Shown piece by piece: positions 46,170 through 56,648 of a stretch of DNA of 64,000 nt. The DNA lies in NCBI GenBank assembly GCA_030737875.1, contig CM060920.1:483506861-483570860 (forward strand). Reading direction: 5' to 3'. This DNA comes from Allium sativum (Eukaryota > Streptophyta > Magnoliopsida > Asparagales > Amaryllidaceae). A program made the translations under genes and the position numbers. The notes beneath the pieces are model-generated. The model saw only the letters and a list, made by a program, of their open reading frames with translations. It did no database searches and was not told the origin of the DNA. Position 1 is the stretch's first letter, and the number at the start of each line of letters is the position of its first letter.

Positions 46170-47000
46170 GTCCCCATTCCCACTATATTACTACCACAAT
46201 TTGCATGCAAAATTGTTTGAAATTCACATTTTCTGTTTGATTTTGTTCAGAATTATATATACCGGTGCTCATAACCAGAATTGTTGAAATCTTGGAGCAC
46301 AATGTAGCTTTGGTTTACCGATTTGAATCTTGTGCAAATTGCTAGAGCTCTATAGTATTGTATTATCTATTGTTATTCTATGTGACATTTGGATCGGCTG
46401 AAAAACCGCATGCCTCGTGAATATAGCCTATGCATATTAGCCGGCACACGACTGTGGATCAAAAGAAATTTTCAATGTTATCTGTTTTCTATCATCTTTA
46501 TACATCACTCTCCATCGATATTAGCAAAGTTTAACAATTTCATTTTCTAACCGTCTTCTATGCTTCATCATGACACGACATATACGCGGTGCGTCCCTTT
46601 AGAAGATGAAAATCATTTTGGAAAATTGCCTGTTCTCCTCTCTCTGTTCAATTTCTTAAAAGTGATGGTTCTGTTCCAATAACAAGTCTTGGTTCCAATA
46701 AGAAGAATCATTGTAGAATTGCAAATGAAAGTTCAAGAACTACTAAAGAACAATGCACTATAATGCATCATAAAGAATTAACAATGTCTTTTATAATTCT
46801 CAATTCATTACAGCAGTAGATATTAATTTATTACTATGTTTATTTGTAGTTGTCATACTCATAGATAGTAAGTGATCGTCTAACCACTTTCAAATAAAAG
46901 TTGTAAAATCAAACAAAAATGAGGAGTAGACACAAAGGTTCATGCACTCATTGTTCATGTTAACCTGTCGTGCTTAAAATTGAGAAAGCGTAACTATTGA
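46170..47000. other. rbcS 3' flank
   Basis: The first 200 bp is presumably 3' UTR; T-rich and TGTATT-type words near 46350-46375 could serve in polyadenylation, but no AATAAA is seen. Beyond that no gene or repeat is recognised up to the CACTA end. Confidence 0.5.
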
Positions 47001-47310
47001 CACTACAACAAAGTAGACCTATTACAAAATGGGTTTTACAACGGGCAAAAAATGACTGTTATAAAAAACTAATACTACAACGGTCATTTTCTGAACGTTG
47101 TAATAGTTATACTGAACAACGTTATTACAACAGATTTATGTTGCCAGTTGTAATAGAAGCATATTACAACGGTCTAGTTTTGACCGTTGTAATAAATGGC
47201 ACTATAACAACGTCAATTCCTTGTCCGCTGTAATATATATGAGTTTTACAACAGAAACTTGCAAATTACAACCGCCATTAAATAACCATTGTTAAAGGTC
47301 GTACTATAAT
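47001..47310 (+). mobile_element. CACTA transposon end with subterminal repeats
   Basis: Starts CACTACAACAAAG, a typical CACTA terminal inverted repeat, after TGA (the target duplication is normally 3 bp). The next 300 bp hold many copies of TTACAACGG/CCGTTGTAATA in both orientations, the subterminal transposase-binding pattern of the superfamily. The opposite end (CTTTGTTGTAGTG) is not found in the window. It may be the left end of the element whose transposase lies at 54925-56200. Confidence 0.8.
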
Positions 47311-47432
47311 TTTAACTATTAGGTATATTATATTGATATAGGTTAATTAGTCATGATATTAAATATTACTAATTTGATAATATTAATCTTAATTACATTG
47401 GAAATTAATGTTCAATATCAAGAGCTAACAAT

Positions 47433-47455
47433 ATATATATATATATATATATATA
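47433..47455. repeat. TA microsatellite
   Basis: Uninterrupted TA run. Confidence 0.85.
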
Positions 47456-47480
47456 TGAGGAGGGTTCCGCTACACCTCTT

Positions 47481-47632
47481 ATATTGCACGTGAACTCTCC
47501 TCCTTAATCTCCACCACCCATTTCCCCACTAATTCTCTCTCTTCCCATTTCAATATTATTTCTTAGTGGGAAGAGAGAGAATGAGTTGAAAAATGGGTGG
47601 TGGAGATTAAAGGGGGGGTTCACGTGCAATAT
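47481..47632. repeat. Foldback hairpin (152 bp)
   Basis: The two halves are inverted copies. The left arm ATATTGCACGTGAACTC, TTAATCTCCACCACCCATTT, TTCTCTCTCTTCCCA pairs with TGGGAAGAGAGAGAA, AAATGGGTGGTGGAGATTAA, TTCACGTGCAATAT. The stem is about 65-70 bp with few mismatches and a loop of about 15-20 bases. Either a MITE-like foldback or a small-RNA hairpin locus. Confidence 0.8.
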
Positions 47633-48600
47633 AATTTTAACATTTGATAATTAACATTAAATTATAATGAATTAATTATAATAATTATTTTTTACTAGTT
47701 AATAGTTACAATAAATAATTAGTTTTTAGGATTATTTTCATTAGTGTAATTTTTTTTAATTAATAGTTTCATTTATTATTAATGTAATAATTAATTATAC
47801 ATAATAAGTACTAATTAATTAGAAGTTAAATTAATTTTATCCAAATAGAATTTGGGTATATTTAAGAGTTACGCTAAAGCCTACAAACACTAATTAATTA
47901 TATATATAGTTTACTAATGGTAAAAAATATATAAACTTTTGAGAACTCTTAACCGCTTATTTGGGCCGATCATAGGAGTTTTGGTGCCTAAAGCAAAAAC
48001 AAGGCTTTTGTACAAAAATAATGTTATTATTGTTAATTAAATCATCAAATTAATTTATACTGCTAGTAAATAGTGAGAAAGAAATTGAGGATAAATATAA
48101 CTTTTTCGTAGCGATAATTCAGTTATATAACAAACCTAATACTATTTATTTATCGACATAATTTCCAGACATCTGACATCTAGAATTCCTTTAGCATGAA
48201 AAGCATGTTTTCCTAAGTTCTTTTCCTATTTTTGTGCAAAATCATCAAAAGTACAAATAAATTCACTTCCAATGATTTTTTTTCTTTGAGCTTCTGGGTC
48301 TTTTGAGATCTTTAAGTCTAACAATAAACTATTTAGATGCATCCATCCAAGTACCCGACAAATGCATATCCCTTTCAAATTTTGCCTTGATTGCTCTTGA
48401 AAACATGAATAGCTACATCCATTAATTAGTACTTTTTCAAAACAACATTTAGCTTTGTTGGCACCGTAGTTGTTAGTATGTAATTTATATTTAAAATTGA
48501 AAAATCTCCTTAAAACCTCCCCGATTCGAAACAAAATTAATTCTGCATCAACAATTAAAAACCTCGAGCCCTTCAAAAATGGTGACAACCTCCTCGAGCC
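47633..48600. other. AT-rich sequence, no gene recognised
   Basis: Minus-strand frame 48226-48606 (126 codons) has no recognisable domain and no conserved start context. I do not call it. Confidence 0.5.
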
Positions 48601-48790
48601 CTTCAAAACTCTAGAGCCTTACTATTCCGCTTCCCTCCTCTCAACCACAATCAGATCCGCCTCCAATCCTTATTCCACCAGACCCACCTCCGCTTGTCGC
48701 TTCACTTAATCCGCTTCCACCACGAATTCCCCTTCCCATGGTTCGCTGGTCATCTCTCTTTGCATCAAAACCATGTAGCGCGGGGACTTC

Positions 48791-49115
48791 TTGCCACCCA
48801 CGTTCTCTCTCAAGTACTATGGCAAGAGTTTGGTTCCAACTGAAGACATAGTCATGGCGAGTACAGAGGTATGGCATGATTATATTACTAGATTTTTTCT
48901 TGATGCTCCTTTATCGTACAGGGCGGTAGTCTCGCACCTAAAAAACCTATGGAAACCTCGTGGTCTGATCAAAGTTAAATCGAATGGATCTCTGTTTTTC
49001 TTCCTACTAGCCGACCCCACAGATAAGAAGAAAATTCTGGAGGTTGACCTAATCGTCATAAGAAATAAAGTCTTCATTATTAAGAAGTGGATGTGCATTT
49101 GGGAAACTCTTGCAA
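48791..49115 (+). pseudogene. LINE ORF1, DUF4283 N-part
   Basis: The frame starting at 48791 reads LSYRAVVSHLKNLWKPRGLI, SNGSLFFFLLADPTDKKKIL and VFIIKKW. This is the DUF4283 pattern of plant LINE ORF1 and related gag-like proteins (nucleic-acid-binding fold). It runs out of frame near 49090-49120. Confidence 0.7.
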
Positions 49116-49812
49116 GGGTATCCAATTCATGCCAGTTTGGATCAAGTTTTTCAACTTGTCGATGGTTTCGTGGTCTAAAACTTGTATCGCTTGGCTCGCT
49201 ACTCATGTTGGAAAATTCTTATGTATGGACAAAGAGACAGTGAGTCTTGATTGGCTAGGTTATGCTAAAGTGATGGTGGAGATTAGCCCAAATAGTGAAT
49301 TACGAGAAACAATATTAGTTCTTCTTGGCGATGACTCTGAGCATATTATCAAAGTTATTTATGTACGGAAACCAGACAAATGCAAATTATGTGATGCTTT
49401 TGGACCCAAAGTTGACAAATGTCCCTTAATTGTTAGTGATACTATAGATTCTGAGAAGGAGAATACAATGGATGGTAAAGAGGTGGATAACAACAGAAGT
49501 GGCATCAAGAAAGTTCATGTTGTTGGAGAAGCTGGACAGCATATAGAAGCAACCAAAAGACAAGCCGAGTTCTTACCGACGAGAAGTAGCCGAAAGGTAA
49601 GGGAGCTGCACTCTCTACCAAATAAAAAATGGGCGAAGGTTGATCATGTTTCTATGAATCAAGGCAGAGCTAATAATGTGTGTATGCTCGCTATTAAAAC
49701 TGGAAACAAGTATGGAATTTTGAATAATGTAAGGGATAAAAGTGATACTACGATGGATACACATAATGTTGAAAAAAGAGAGCAATCTGTGGTGCTCGAA
49801 GAAGGGAAATAG
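49087..49812 (+). pseudogene. LINE ORF1, C-part with degenerate zinc knuckle
   Basis: Continues ORF1 in another frame: MPVWIKFFNLSMVSWSKTCI, FLCMDKETVSLDWLGYAKVM, then VRKPDKCKLCDAFGPKVDKC. The knuckle keeps three cysteines but has Pro where the His of CX2CX4HX4C belongs. A charged tail follows to a stop at about 49810. The frames 49911-50228 and about 50285-50452 (LNTLVTQFTDMLNKEI, ARIYTLQKKLVECSKILPGL) look like further tail pieces. Confidence 0.7.
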
Positions 49813-50975
49813 AAGTTGAGTCTAGTGATCATGAGGGATTCCTTAAAATTCTGATGCCGGTTTTCACTGACCACATGGTGGGACCTGTATCTGTTTAATC
49901 TGGTATTGCGGTGCATGATCTGTTGAGCACTGATGGAGGTAAGATTATGGAGTGTGATACAACAGACAACGAAAAAGAAAATGGTGAGGCAAGAAAACAT
50001 GAAGAACTAGTAGGAAAAAATAACAATTTGGCTGATATGAATGAGCTGATCGAAGAAGTGCTCAGTTATGTTACAGACAAGAACAATGTAATAGGAAATG
50101 GTGGATGCAGTGTATTGCAAAGGACTGGTGATATCCAGAGTGGTGATATTACTCTAGTTGTTGATTTGCGTGGTTCTATAGATATGGTCTCTCCTTTGTG
50201 TAAGCCACTGGATGATTATTTGCGGTAGAACAACAACCAGAAAGCTTAGCAGGAAAGCAGTGCAGACATTAGTGAAACAACGAATGAATATGAAAAACTG
50301 AACACTCTTGTGACTCAATTTACAGACATGCTAAATAAAGAAATTGCTGTTGGTGTTAGGAGTCCAGCAAGGATATATACTCTACAGAAAAAGCTAGTGG
50401 AATGCTCTAAAATCTTGCCAGGTTTGAAGAATGGCGAGCTCAAGAAAGAATGAACTAGAATATAACACGGTTGGTTAAACAGAATATCAAAGAACACCAA
50501 GTTGATTCCTCTTCTGGTCAAGTAAATGACTAGACTAAACACCCACAAACTGAAGTGTCCCCATAGGCGAATATAGCACCCCTTTCGGGGCATAAGCCTA
50601 GGCCACTTGATATCCTCTTTGATCAAAAACCAACGAATTCGGGTGAGAAAGTGCAGCCGAAGACTCCTATCACACGGAGTATGAAGAACGAAATGACGAA
50701 GAATCAACAAGAAAATGGCTAGAACTTGTGCTTTTAACACAAGATACTTGTAATGAAGCTTCTTTACGAGTAAATATGTATTTTGTACCATGATAATTAG
50801 CTATGTATGGGTCTATGGATTATGTAAAAGCTTAGCTCTATCTTCCCTACGTTGAAACCCATAGTTGATATATGTTTTGTATATCACCTTTCTTCAATGT
50901 ATTTTACTTTTTATTAATAAAAGAGTGTTACGGATCACTATAAAAACCGGTTGGCTTTGCCAAAAAAAGAAAAAT

Positions 50976-53320
50976 TTCGTTAAAACCAACATATTATAAA
51001 AAAAAAAATCAAAATTGAAAACATACTAATTATATCTATAACTGTTAGCGTTTTTGTTGAATATCAAACTCCAATAGTAAATTTATTTAATAGGATAATA
51101 ATTTGTCTATTAAATATTTAAATTAATAACTATTTTTTTATATACAAGCAATTTTCAAGCAATGTTTGAAAAAAGACTGGTATACACAACTGATTGGTGC
51201 AATTGGGCAAACAACTAATTCTGAAGTAACATTTAATACCACCTCGTATTCTCCATAACTCATTTTGCAAACGGCTAATTTTCTCAATCGTTCTCCCTAC
51301 AAGCAGGGAAAACGAAATTGTCTTTGAACAAAAATCTAGGGAAAATCCAATATTCAGTCAATCTCAGTCCCTCCTTTGATTGTAGTTCTAGTCCACTGCG
51401 ATTAGGTATGATTTCTACTTATTTTATTTGTAGTTCTAATTTAGGTTCGATTGTTGTACAGTAAAACTAACCGTCGGTTGGATTGTTTTCCAGATCGTTC
51501 TCCGATCCACCCGAGACGCTTGCCTACAAAATCAAAGGTCAAATCAATGGAATTCTGGGATCGAAATCATTGAAGAGCGAATAGGTATGATTTCTACTCT
51601 TTTTTGTTTGAAATTCTTGTTTTTTTCAGACATCTGCCTGCAAATGATATCTGCATGTAGTAGAAAATTATACTGAAATTTGATAACTGTACTCAATGAC
51701 ATCTTATTCCCGCATATAACACTAATGTGTTTATATATATAACAGTTGAGATAACTGTGTCACGTAATTATATATATAAATTGATATATAAATTTGGTTG
51801 TGTTGTTAAATGATCATTCATCGATCATTGGTTATGTGTTATCTATTATTGTACATGTGTCTCGACCAGTCAAGTTTCAAGAACAACTACATCTTCCCTG
51901 GACGATGTAGTACGCTTTTGCAGTGAAACCAAATGTGTTTTTACTCTGCTTTTATGCACATCATATATAAAATTCAATATGAACCTTACCATAGTTGAAG
52001 TATATATGAATAATGTCATCGTGTGCAGGTGTATGCTTGTATAACACGATATAAATAGTTGTTTTAGGACAAGCTAATATATCCATTCGGGACTAACAAC
52101 AGTTTCAAACTTTAAAACAATATAATTTTCATATTGTCATTCCTTCATGTCTGAACATATAGCCTACTGCTTTTGGCTTTTGAAGTTACTAAGTTCATAA
52201 AAATAGTTCACCAAAAGAAAATGATCATGGTTTAGCAAGCCAAAATGATGTGTATGAAAATCATTAACAATCCGGTATTTTTCAAAAATTCTCACAATAA
52301 AAAACAAGATGTTCCACAAGATTAGACCTTCCAATCTCCTCACAATGACGTCTACAGTCCGTCCCCACCCCAAGTTGATATAAAGTCGAACTTTTGGGAT
52401 AAGAATTGGATCGGATTAGATCACATAATTAAAATAAAGCTATATTTTGTAAAGCAAATTTTCCTCTTTCACAAACTACTTATATTAAATAATTTTAAAA
52501 CTATCTTAACTATTCGAACCTTATAATTATCTCATAACAATGTTGTAATTGTTTTCAACTATAAGCACACACACACACACACACACTATCTTTTAAATTC
52601 TAACTTTTCTAAATATATTTCTTAAATTCAATATAACACTTATACTTATTTTACCAATTAAGGATTTAATACTATTCTACAAACATACATATATTTTTCA
52701 AATTAATACATTACATTATTTTCACTGAATATAATTTGTTTTGGGCTATGTTCGCTGCTGCACTCCCATCATTTGGTTGCCAATTTGATTTTCGGTTTGG
52801 AACACTTGTTGTTGGGCTTAGTATATGTATTTAGTTGTGCCATGTTTTGCTGGTCATGACTCTTGACATTTGGTTGTTGTCCGTATATATACGTATGAAT
52901 GTTGATAAGCACCTTCAGTTTGACACTGAACTACCTTGTCCCCTTTTCGTTGCCAAGCCTTTTGCTGTGATACCCTTATGCATGTTGTAAAAAACACGCA
53001 AATGGCAACCTGCGTGATTAGTAGTAGCCCCTACAGTAGAAAATGCGGTATTTACATCTTTAATGTTTCCTTGGGAGATATATTATCTTAGTATGCCATC
53101 TTAGTTGACATCTGCAGTCCGTCGCCACCCAATGAATATTGGAATATTTAGTTTTACCAGTATGGTACCTTAATTATAAAACCATTTCTTTCAAATAAGT
53201 AATTTCTTACAGTAAATTGTGCATTAAGTTTTGGTTGTTAAGGCATTTGTTGCATATGTGCTTTAATTCCATTCTTATTTTATAAATTATCATTTACCAT
53301 TTTTTCCATTGTTACTGTAA
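50976..53320. other. No gene recognised; possible CACTA 5' region
   Basis: AT-rich. ATAGGTATGATTTCTACT-like text occurs near 51400 and 51580, each after CG-rich words, resembling duplicated exon/intron borders of an untranslated leader. An AC microsatellite is at 52566-52588. The words GACATCTGCAGTCCGTCGCC (about 53106) and a variant near 52347 repeat. No coding frame is supported. Confidence 0.4.
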
Positions 53321-53515
53321 ATTTTTTATAGTAATTTTTTTATAGTGAATTGCATGCTTTAATTCCATTATTTAATTCTATTCTTATAGTAAATTTATTA
53401 CAGTAAATTTCTTACAGTAAATTTTTTTACAGTAAATTCCATGCTTTAATTTCACTATTTAATTCCATTCTTACAGTAAATTTCTTATAGTAAATTTGTC
53501 ATTTCTTTCAACTAA
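53320..53515. repeat. Degenerate TTACAGTAAATT repeats
   Basis: TTACAGTAAATT or TTATAGTAAATT occurs about eight times, with ATGCTTTAATTCCATTATTTAA interspersed. Low complexity. Confidence 0.75.
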
Positions 53516-53804
53516 GTGATTTGTTTCAGTTTTTTGCATATGTTATCATAATTGAAAGTGGTGCAAGTGAGCAATTTTTTGTGAAAATTAGGCTAACATC
53601 CCTAAAACAGTTCAAAATACAGCGCACATCCTCCCCAAAGTTTGGTTGCATTTCCGGTCCCTATTTTCAGCTTGCTCCCTTCTGCCTTTTGGTCCATCCA
53701 CTTCCACATTTTACCCTTTCTGACCAGAAAAAAATGCGGTAGTAACTAAAAAAAAAAATCAAAAAATAGGAAATATTCCCAGAAGCATTCGCCCCAAAAA
53801 AAAA

Positions 53805-54275
53805 GTTGCATGCTTCTGTGCAACTATTGCCAATAGTAGCATACATATATTCATATAGTGTATTTATGTTGAAAATCTTGACCAATATACTCATACATGT
53901 ATGCAACTATTACCAATAAACTGCATATATGTATGCATATAAAGTTGAACTGAGATTCATGTGTTACGAATAGTTGCATACATGTATGCAACTATTCTGT
54001 ATATATGCATGCATGTGTGCAACAAATTCAAAAGGGGTGACGACTTCTGAATATGCGCATGAATGTATGCACGTATTCTGTACAAGAGCACAAATGTGTG
54101 CAACAATGTCTAAAAACAGTGAATACTTGAAAAAACAGGCCAAATTTGAATATATGCATAAAACGATTCATATATTGGTGTTTAACTGCATACATGTATG
54201 CATTTATACTACAGTTTGGCGCAACACTGAAATATAAGCATGAATGTTTGCAACTATGTACGAATATGTGCATCT
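53805..54275. repeat. Palindrome-rich GCATACATGTATGC region
   Basis: Repeated words GCATACATGTATGCA, GCATGCATGTGTGCAAC and ATGAATGTATGCA, most of them near-palindromes followed by AACTAT or AACAA, over about 470 bp. The frames here (53974-54237 and minus 54028-54273) are chance readings. Such arrays occur near transposon ends, but no terminus is defined. Confidence 0.65.
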
Positions 54276-54771
54276 TTTAATGCAAAAATCTGTTGTTTCA
54301 CTGATTTTGTGTTATTTTGGGTTTTGACATGGTTTTTGATTGTTTTAACGCATGATTTTTTTGGCATGTACATGTGTTATTTTTTGGCATGTACATGTGT
54401 TATTTTTTGTTAATGGATATTTGAAAAGAACAAAACCTCACCAGCATCCATCCATCCAAGAAGCAGATGTCAAAACTATTCATTATTGTCCATTTTATTT
54501 ATTTTTTCACACTCTTGTCATTAATGAGATTGAGTAAAACACATGCCAAACCAAAATTTGATGTTCATTTAACTCGACTAACTGACCGTCAATGGATGTA
54601 AAATTTATCCAATATTTTTCTGTATTTTCATATACAATTATCCAATTTTCAAAAATAATTTTTTTATGAGGATGCAAATATTTATCGAGAAGGCATTGAA
54701 TTGCCTATAAGGCAGCAACACAAGCCATTGCAAGCAGCACTGAGAGGCTCCAGCAAATGGCGTTGTGTTGC

Positions 54772-54846
54772 GAGGCAGCACCGCCAAGGGTGCTGTGAGG
54801 TAGCATCGCCAAGGCTGCTGCGAGGTAGCAGCACCAAGGCTGCTGT
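54772..54846. repeat. 25-bp tandem repeat (3 units)
   Basis: Units GAGGCAGCACCGCCAAGGGT+GCTGT, GAGGTAGCATCGCCAAGGCT+GCTGC and GAGGTAGCAGCACCAAGGCT+GCTGT, exact 25-bp period. They lie just upstream of the transposase remnant. Confidence 0.9.
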
Positions 54847-54924
54847 TACCCTTCAAAATGTAGGAATCTTATCCGCCGACCGTCTTTTCTTTAGGTTCCG
54901 AAGTTAGAGGATTATAAAGATGGA

Positions 54925-56200
54925 CAAAAGATGGATCCACCTCCCAAGGTTTTGTCAGTTTTGATTTTCAATTTTATATGTGTTACTATTAAGGTTGATT
55001 ATCGATCTCTTTATTTGTCATAGAATGTCTGAAGAGTATAGGCAAGTTGTTCGGAAGTTTGTATATGAGCATGCAGAACGGAAGGTAAATCCATAAAAAA
55101 TTATTTGTCCTTGTATAAAATGTAGGAATCTATTCCGCCAATCGCCAATGGATGTTGTATCACATTTGGTTTGTTTTGGAATTAACCCGTTGTATGATGT
55201 ATAGATTTTTCACGGGGAGGCACGCCCTTTAGAAAGTGAAGGAGATGAAATGATAGATACATATAGAATGTATTTAGACACACAAGTATGTGATGACGAG
55301 ATGGAAGATCATGCTAACATAGAACATGGGATGGAATCTAATGTAAGACATGGGGTGGAGTCTAATGTAAAACATGGAGTGGAGTCTGATGTAAGACATA
55401 GGGTGGAGACTAAGGAGATTATAGGCAATCCCGAAATTCCTTTGTACCCTGGTTATGCAAGCTACACAAAGTTGTCGGTTACAATACTTCTTTACCAGCA
55501 TAATGCTCGAAACGGTATATCTGTCATAGCATTTACGGAACTTCCTAAACTTTTAAAAGATATGCTGCCTGTGGAAAACATACTTCCTGATTCGACGTAT
55601 GCAACAAAGAAGATGCTGAAATCATTTGGTTTAGGCTATAGACAAATTCATGCATGTGTAAATGATTGTTTTCTTTAAAGGAAAGAACTCGCACAAAGTG
55701 ATTCTTTTCCAAATGTGGAAAATCACGTTGGAAAAAAACAAGACAAAGGAAGATGGAAAACAAGCCAAAGTAGCTGCAAAGGTCTTGAGGTACTTTCCAA
55801 TAATACCAAGACTAAAAAGAAAGTTTATGTCCGCAGAAACATCAGAGCAATTAAGATGGCATAACGATCATAAGAGTGAAGATGGTAAAATACGTCATCC
55901 AATAGATTCTTCTCAGAGGGATACAATTGATAGGATATATCCTTCCTTTGCATCCTTTCCACGAAATTTAAGGCTTGGTCTTGCAAGTGATGGCTTTAAT
56001 CCCTTTGGGGATTGGAATAGCAAATATAGTTGTTGGCCAGCATTTCTTGTTGCATACAACTGTGCTCCGTAGCTTTATATGCACAAAGATAATATGATGT
56101 TATCTTTATTAATTCGTGGGCCATGACAACTAGGGAATGATATTGATGTGTATACACAACCACTTATTGACGATTTTAAGAAATTATGGAATAAAGAGGC
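54925..56200 (+). pseudogene. CACTA TNP2-like transposase, broken
   Basis: First coding piece at about 54920 reads MDKRWIHLPR. After a likely intron, a piece at about 55025-55084 reads MSEEYRQVVRKFVYEHAERK. Together these form the Transpos_assoc N-terminal domain of CACTA transposases. Then 55205-55678 (FHGEARPLE, TKLSVTILLYQHN, GLGYRQIHACVNDCFL) and, in another frame, 55662-56072 (KVLRYFPIIPRLKRKFMSAE, LRWHNDHKSEDGKIRHP, LRLGLASDGFNPFGDW, SCWPAFLVAYNCAP) match the Transposase_21 domain. After a stop at 56072, recognisable text continues (NDIDVYTQPLIDDFKKLW) to about 56195, where family-C sequence begins. The catalytic C-terminal half is absent. Dead copy. Confidence 0.85.
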
Positions 56201-56206
56201 GATAAT

Positions 56207-56648
56207 CCCTACCTAGTTTTGGTTCTCACATAGTCAACTGGAAATATATAGATATCCCACTTTCGAAACTCGAACATAAATGTTGATGATGCAATAGCAA
56301 TCATCAGAATCATATCTGGACGACTAAAGTGTGATTCTATATCTATCCATTATATTTGAGGCTTCGGTATACACGCTAGCTAGGCGTATATGCAAAATCT
56401 TCATATACCCCATAGTCCAAATTCAATTTAAAATAAAATATTCAATTACGTATAATTGATATAACTTTCAAAACAAAATTTGTTTTTAATATATAATACT
56501 CTTCTAACTCATTCTAGGATACTACTGATCCCATCTCTAATGAGTCATTCTTATTGGATATTACTAATCCAATCTCTGATGAATTATTTCGTTCGGTTCT
56601 AATGTGCCTTGTTCTCGAGCTCTGAAAACCAAAGCTTTGATACCAAAC
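56207..56648 (-). mobile_element. Element C2, partial interior
   Basis: Aligns with 29010-29449 of C (TTTTGGTTCTCACA, TAGGATACTACTGATCC, TCTAATGAGTCATTCT). It starts abruptly at about 56207-56213 against the transposase, so C2's 3' LTR and about 600 bp of interior are missing at a deletion or recombination junction. Confidence 0.85.
56634..56645 (-). promoter_or_regulatory. Primer-binding site of C2
   Basis: The minus strand reads TGGTATCAAAGC, one mismatch from the initiator-Met complement. The LTR starts three bases on, at 56649. Confidence 0.8.

Larger units (their letters stand above)
48600..50975 (+). mobile_element. LINE-like retrocopy with ORF1 only
   Basis: Holds a broken ORF1 (see next entries), then about 700 bp of broken reading, and a 3' end with AATAAAAGAG followed by GTTGGCTTTGCC and an A-rich tail near 50960-50975, typical of plant L1-type LINE ends. 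No endonuclease or RT (ORF2) sequence is present. The 5' end and target duplication are not resolved. Confidence 0.6.

Noticed and set aside
46087..46287. Extra frame overlapping rbcS exon 3 or a fourth exon
   Set aside because: A shadow frame; exon 3 has a proper in-frame stop at 46167-46169 and the protein is already of family length.
48226..48606. 126-codon minus-strand frame
   Set aside because: No recognisable domain, AT-rich chance composition, no promoter or splice context seen.
50315..50791. 158-codon minus-strand frame
   Set aside because: Lies opposite the ORF1 tail of the LINE-like copy; its hydrophobic composition is what the antisense of charged coding sequence gives.
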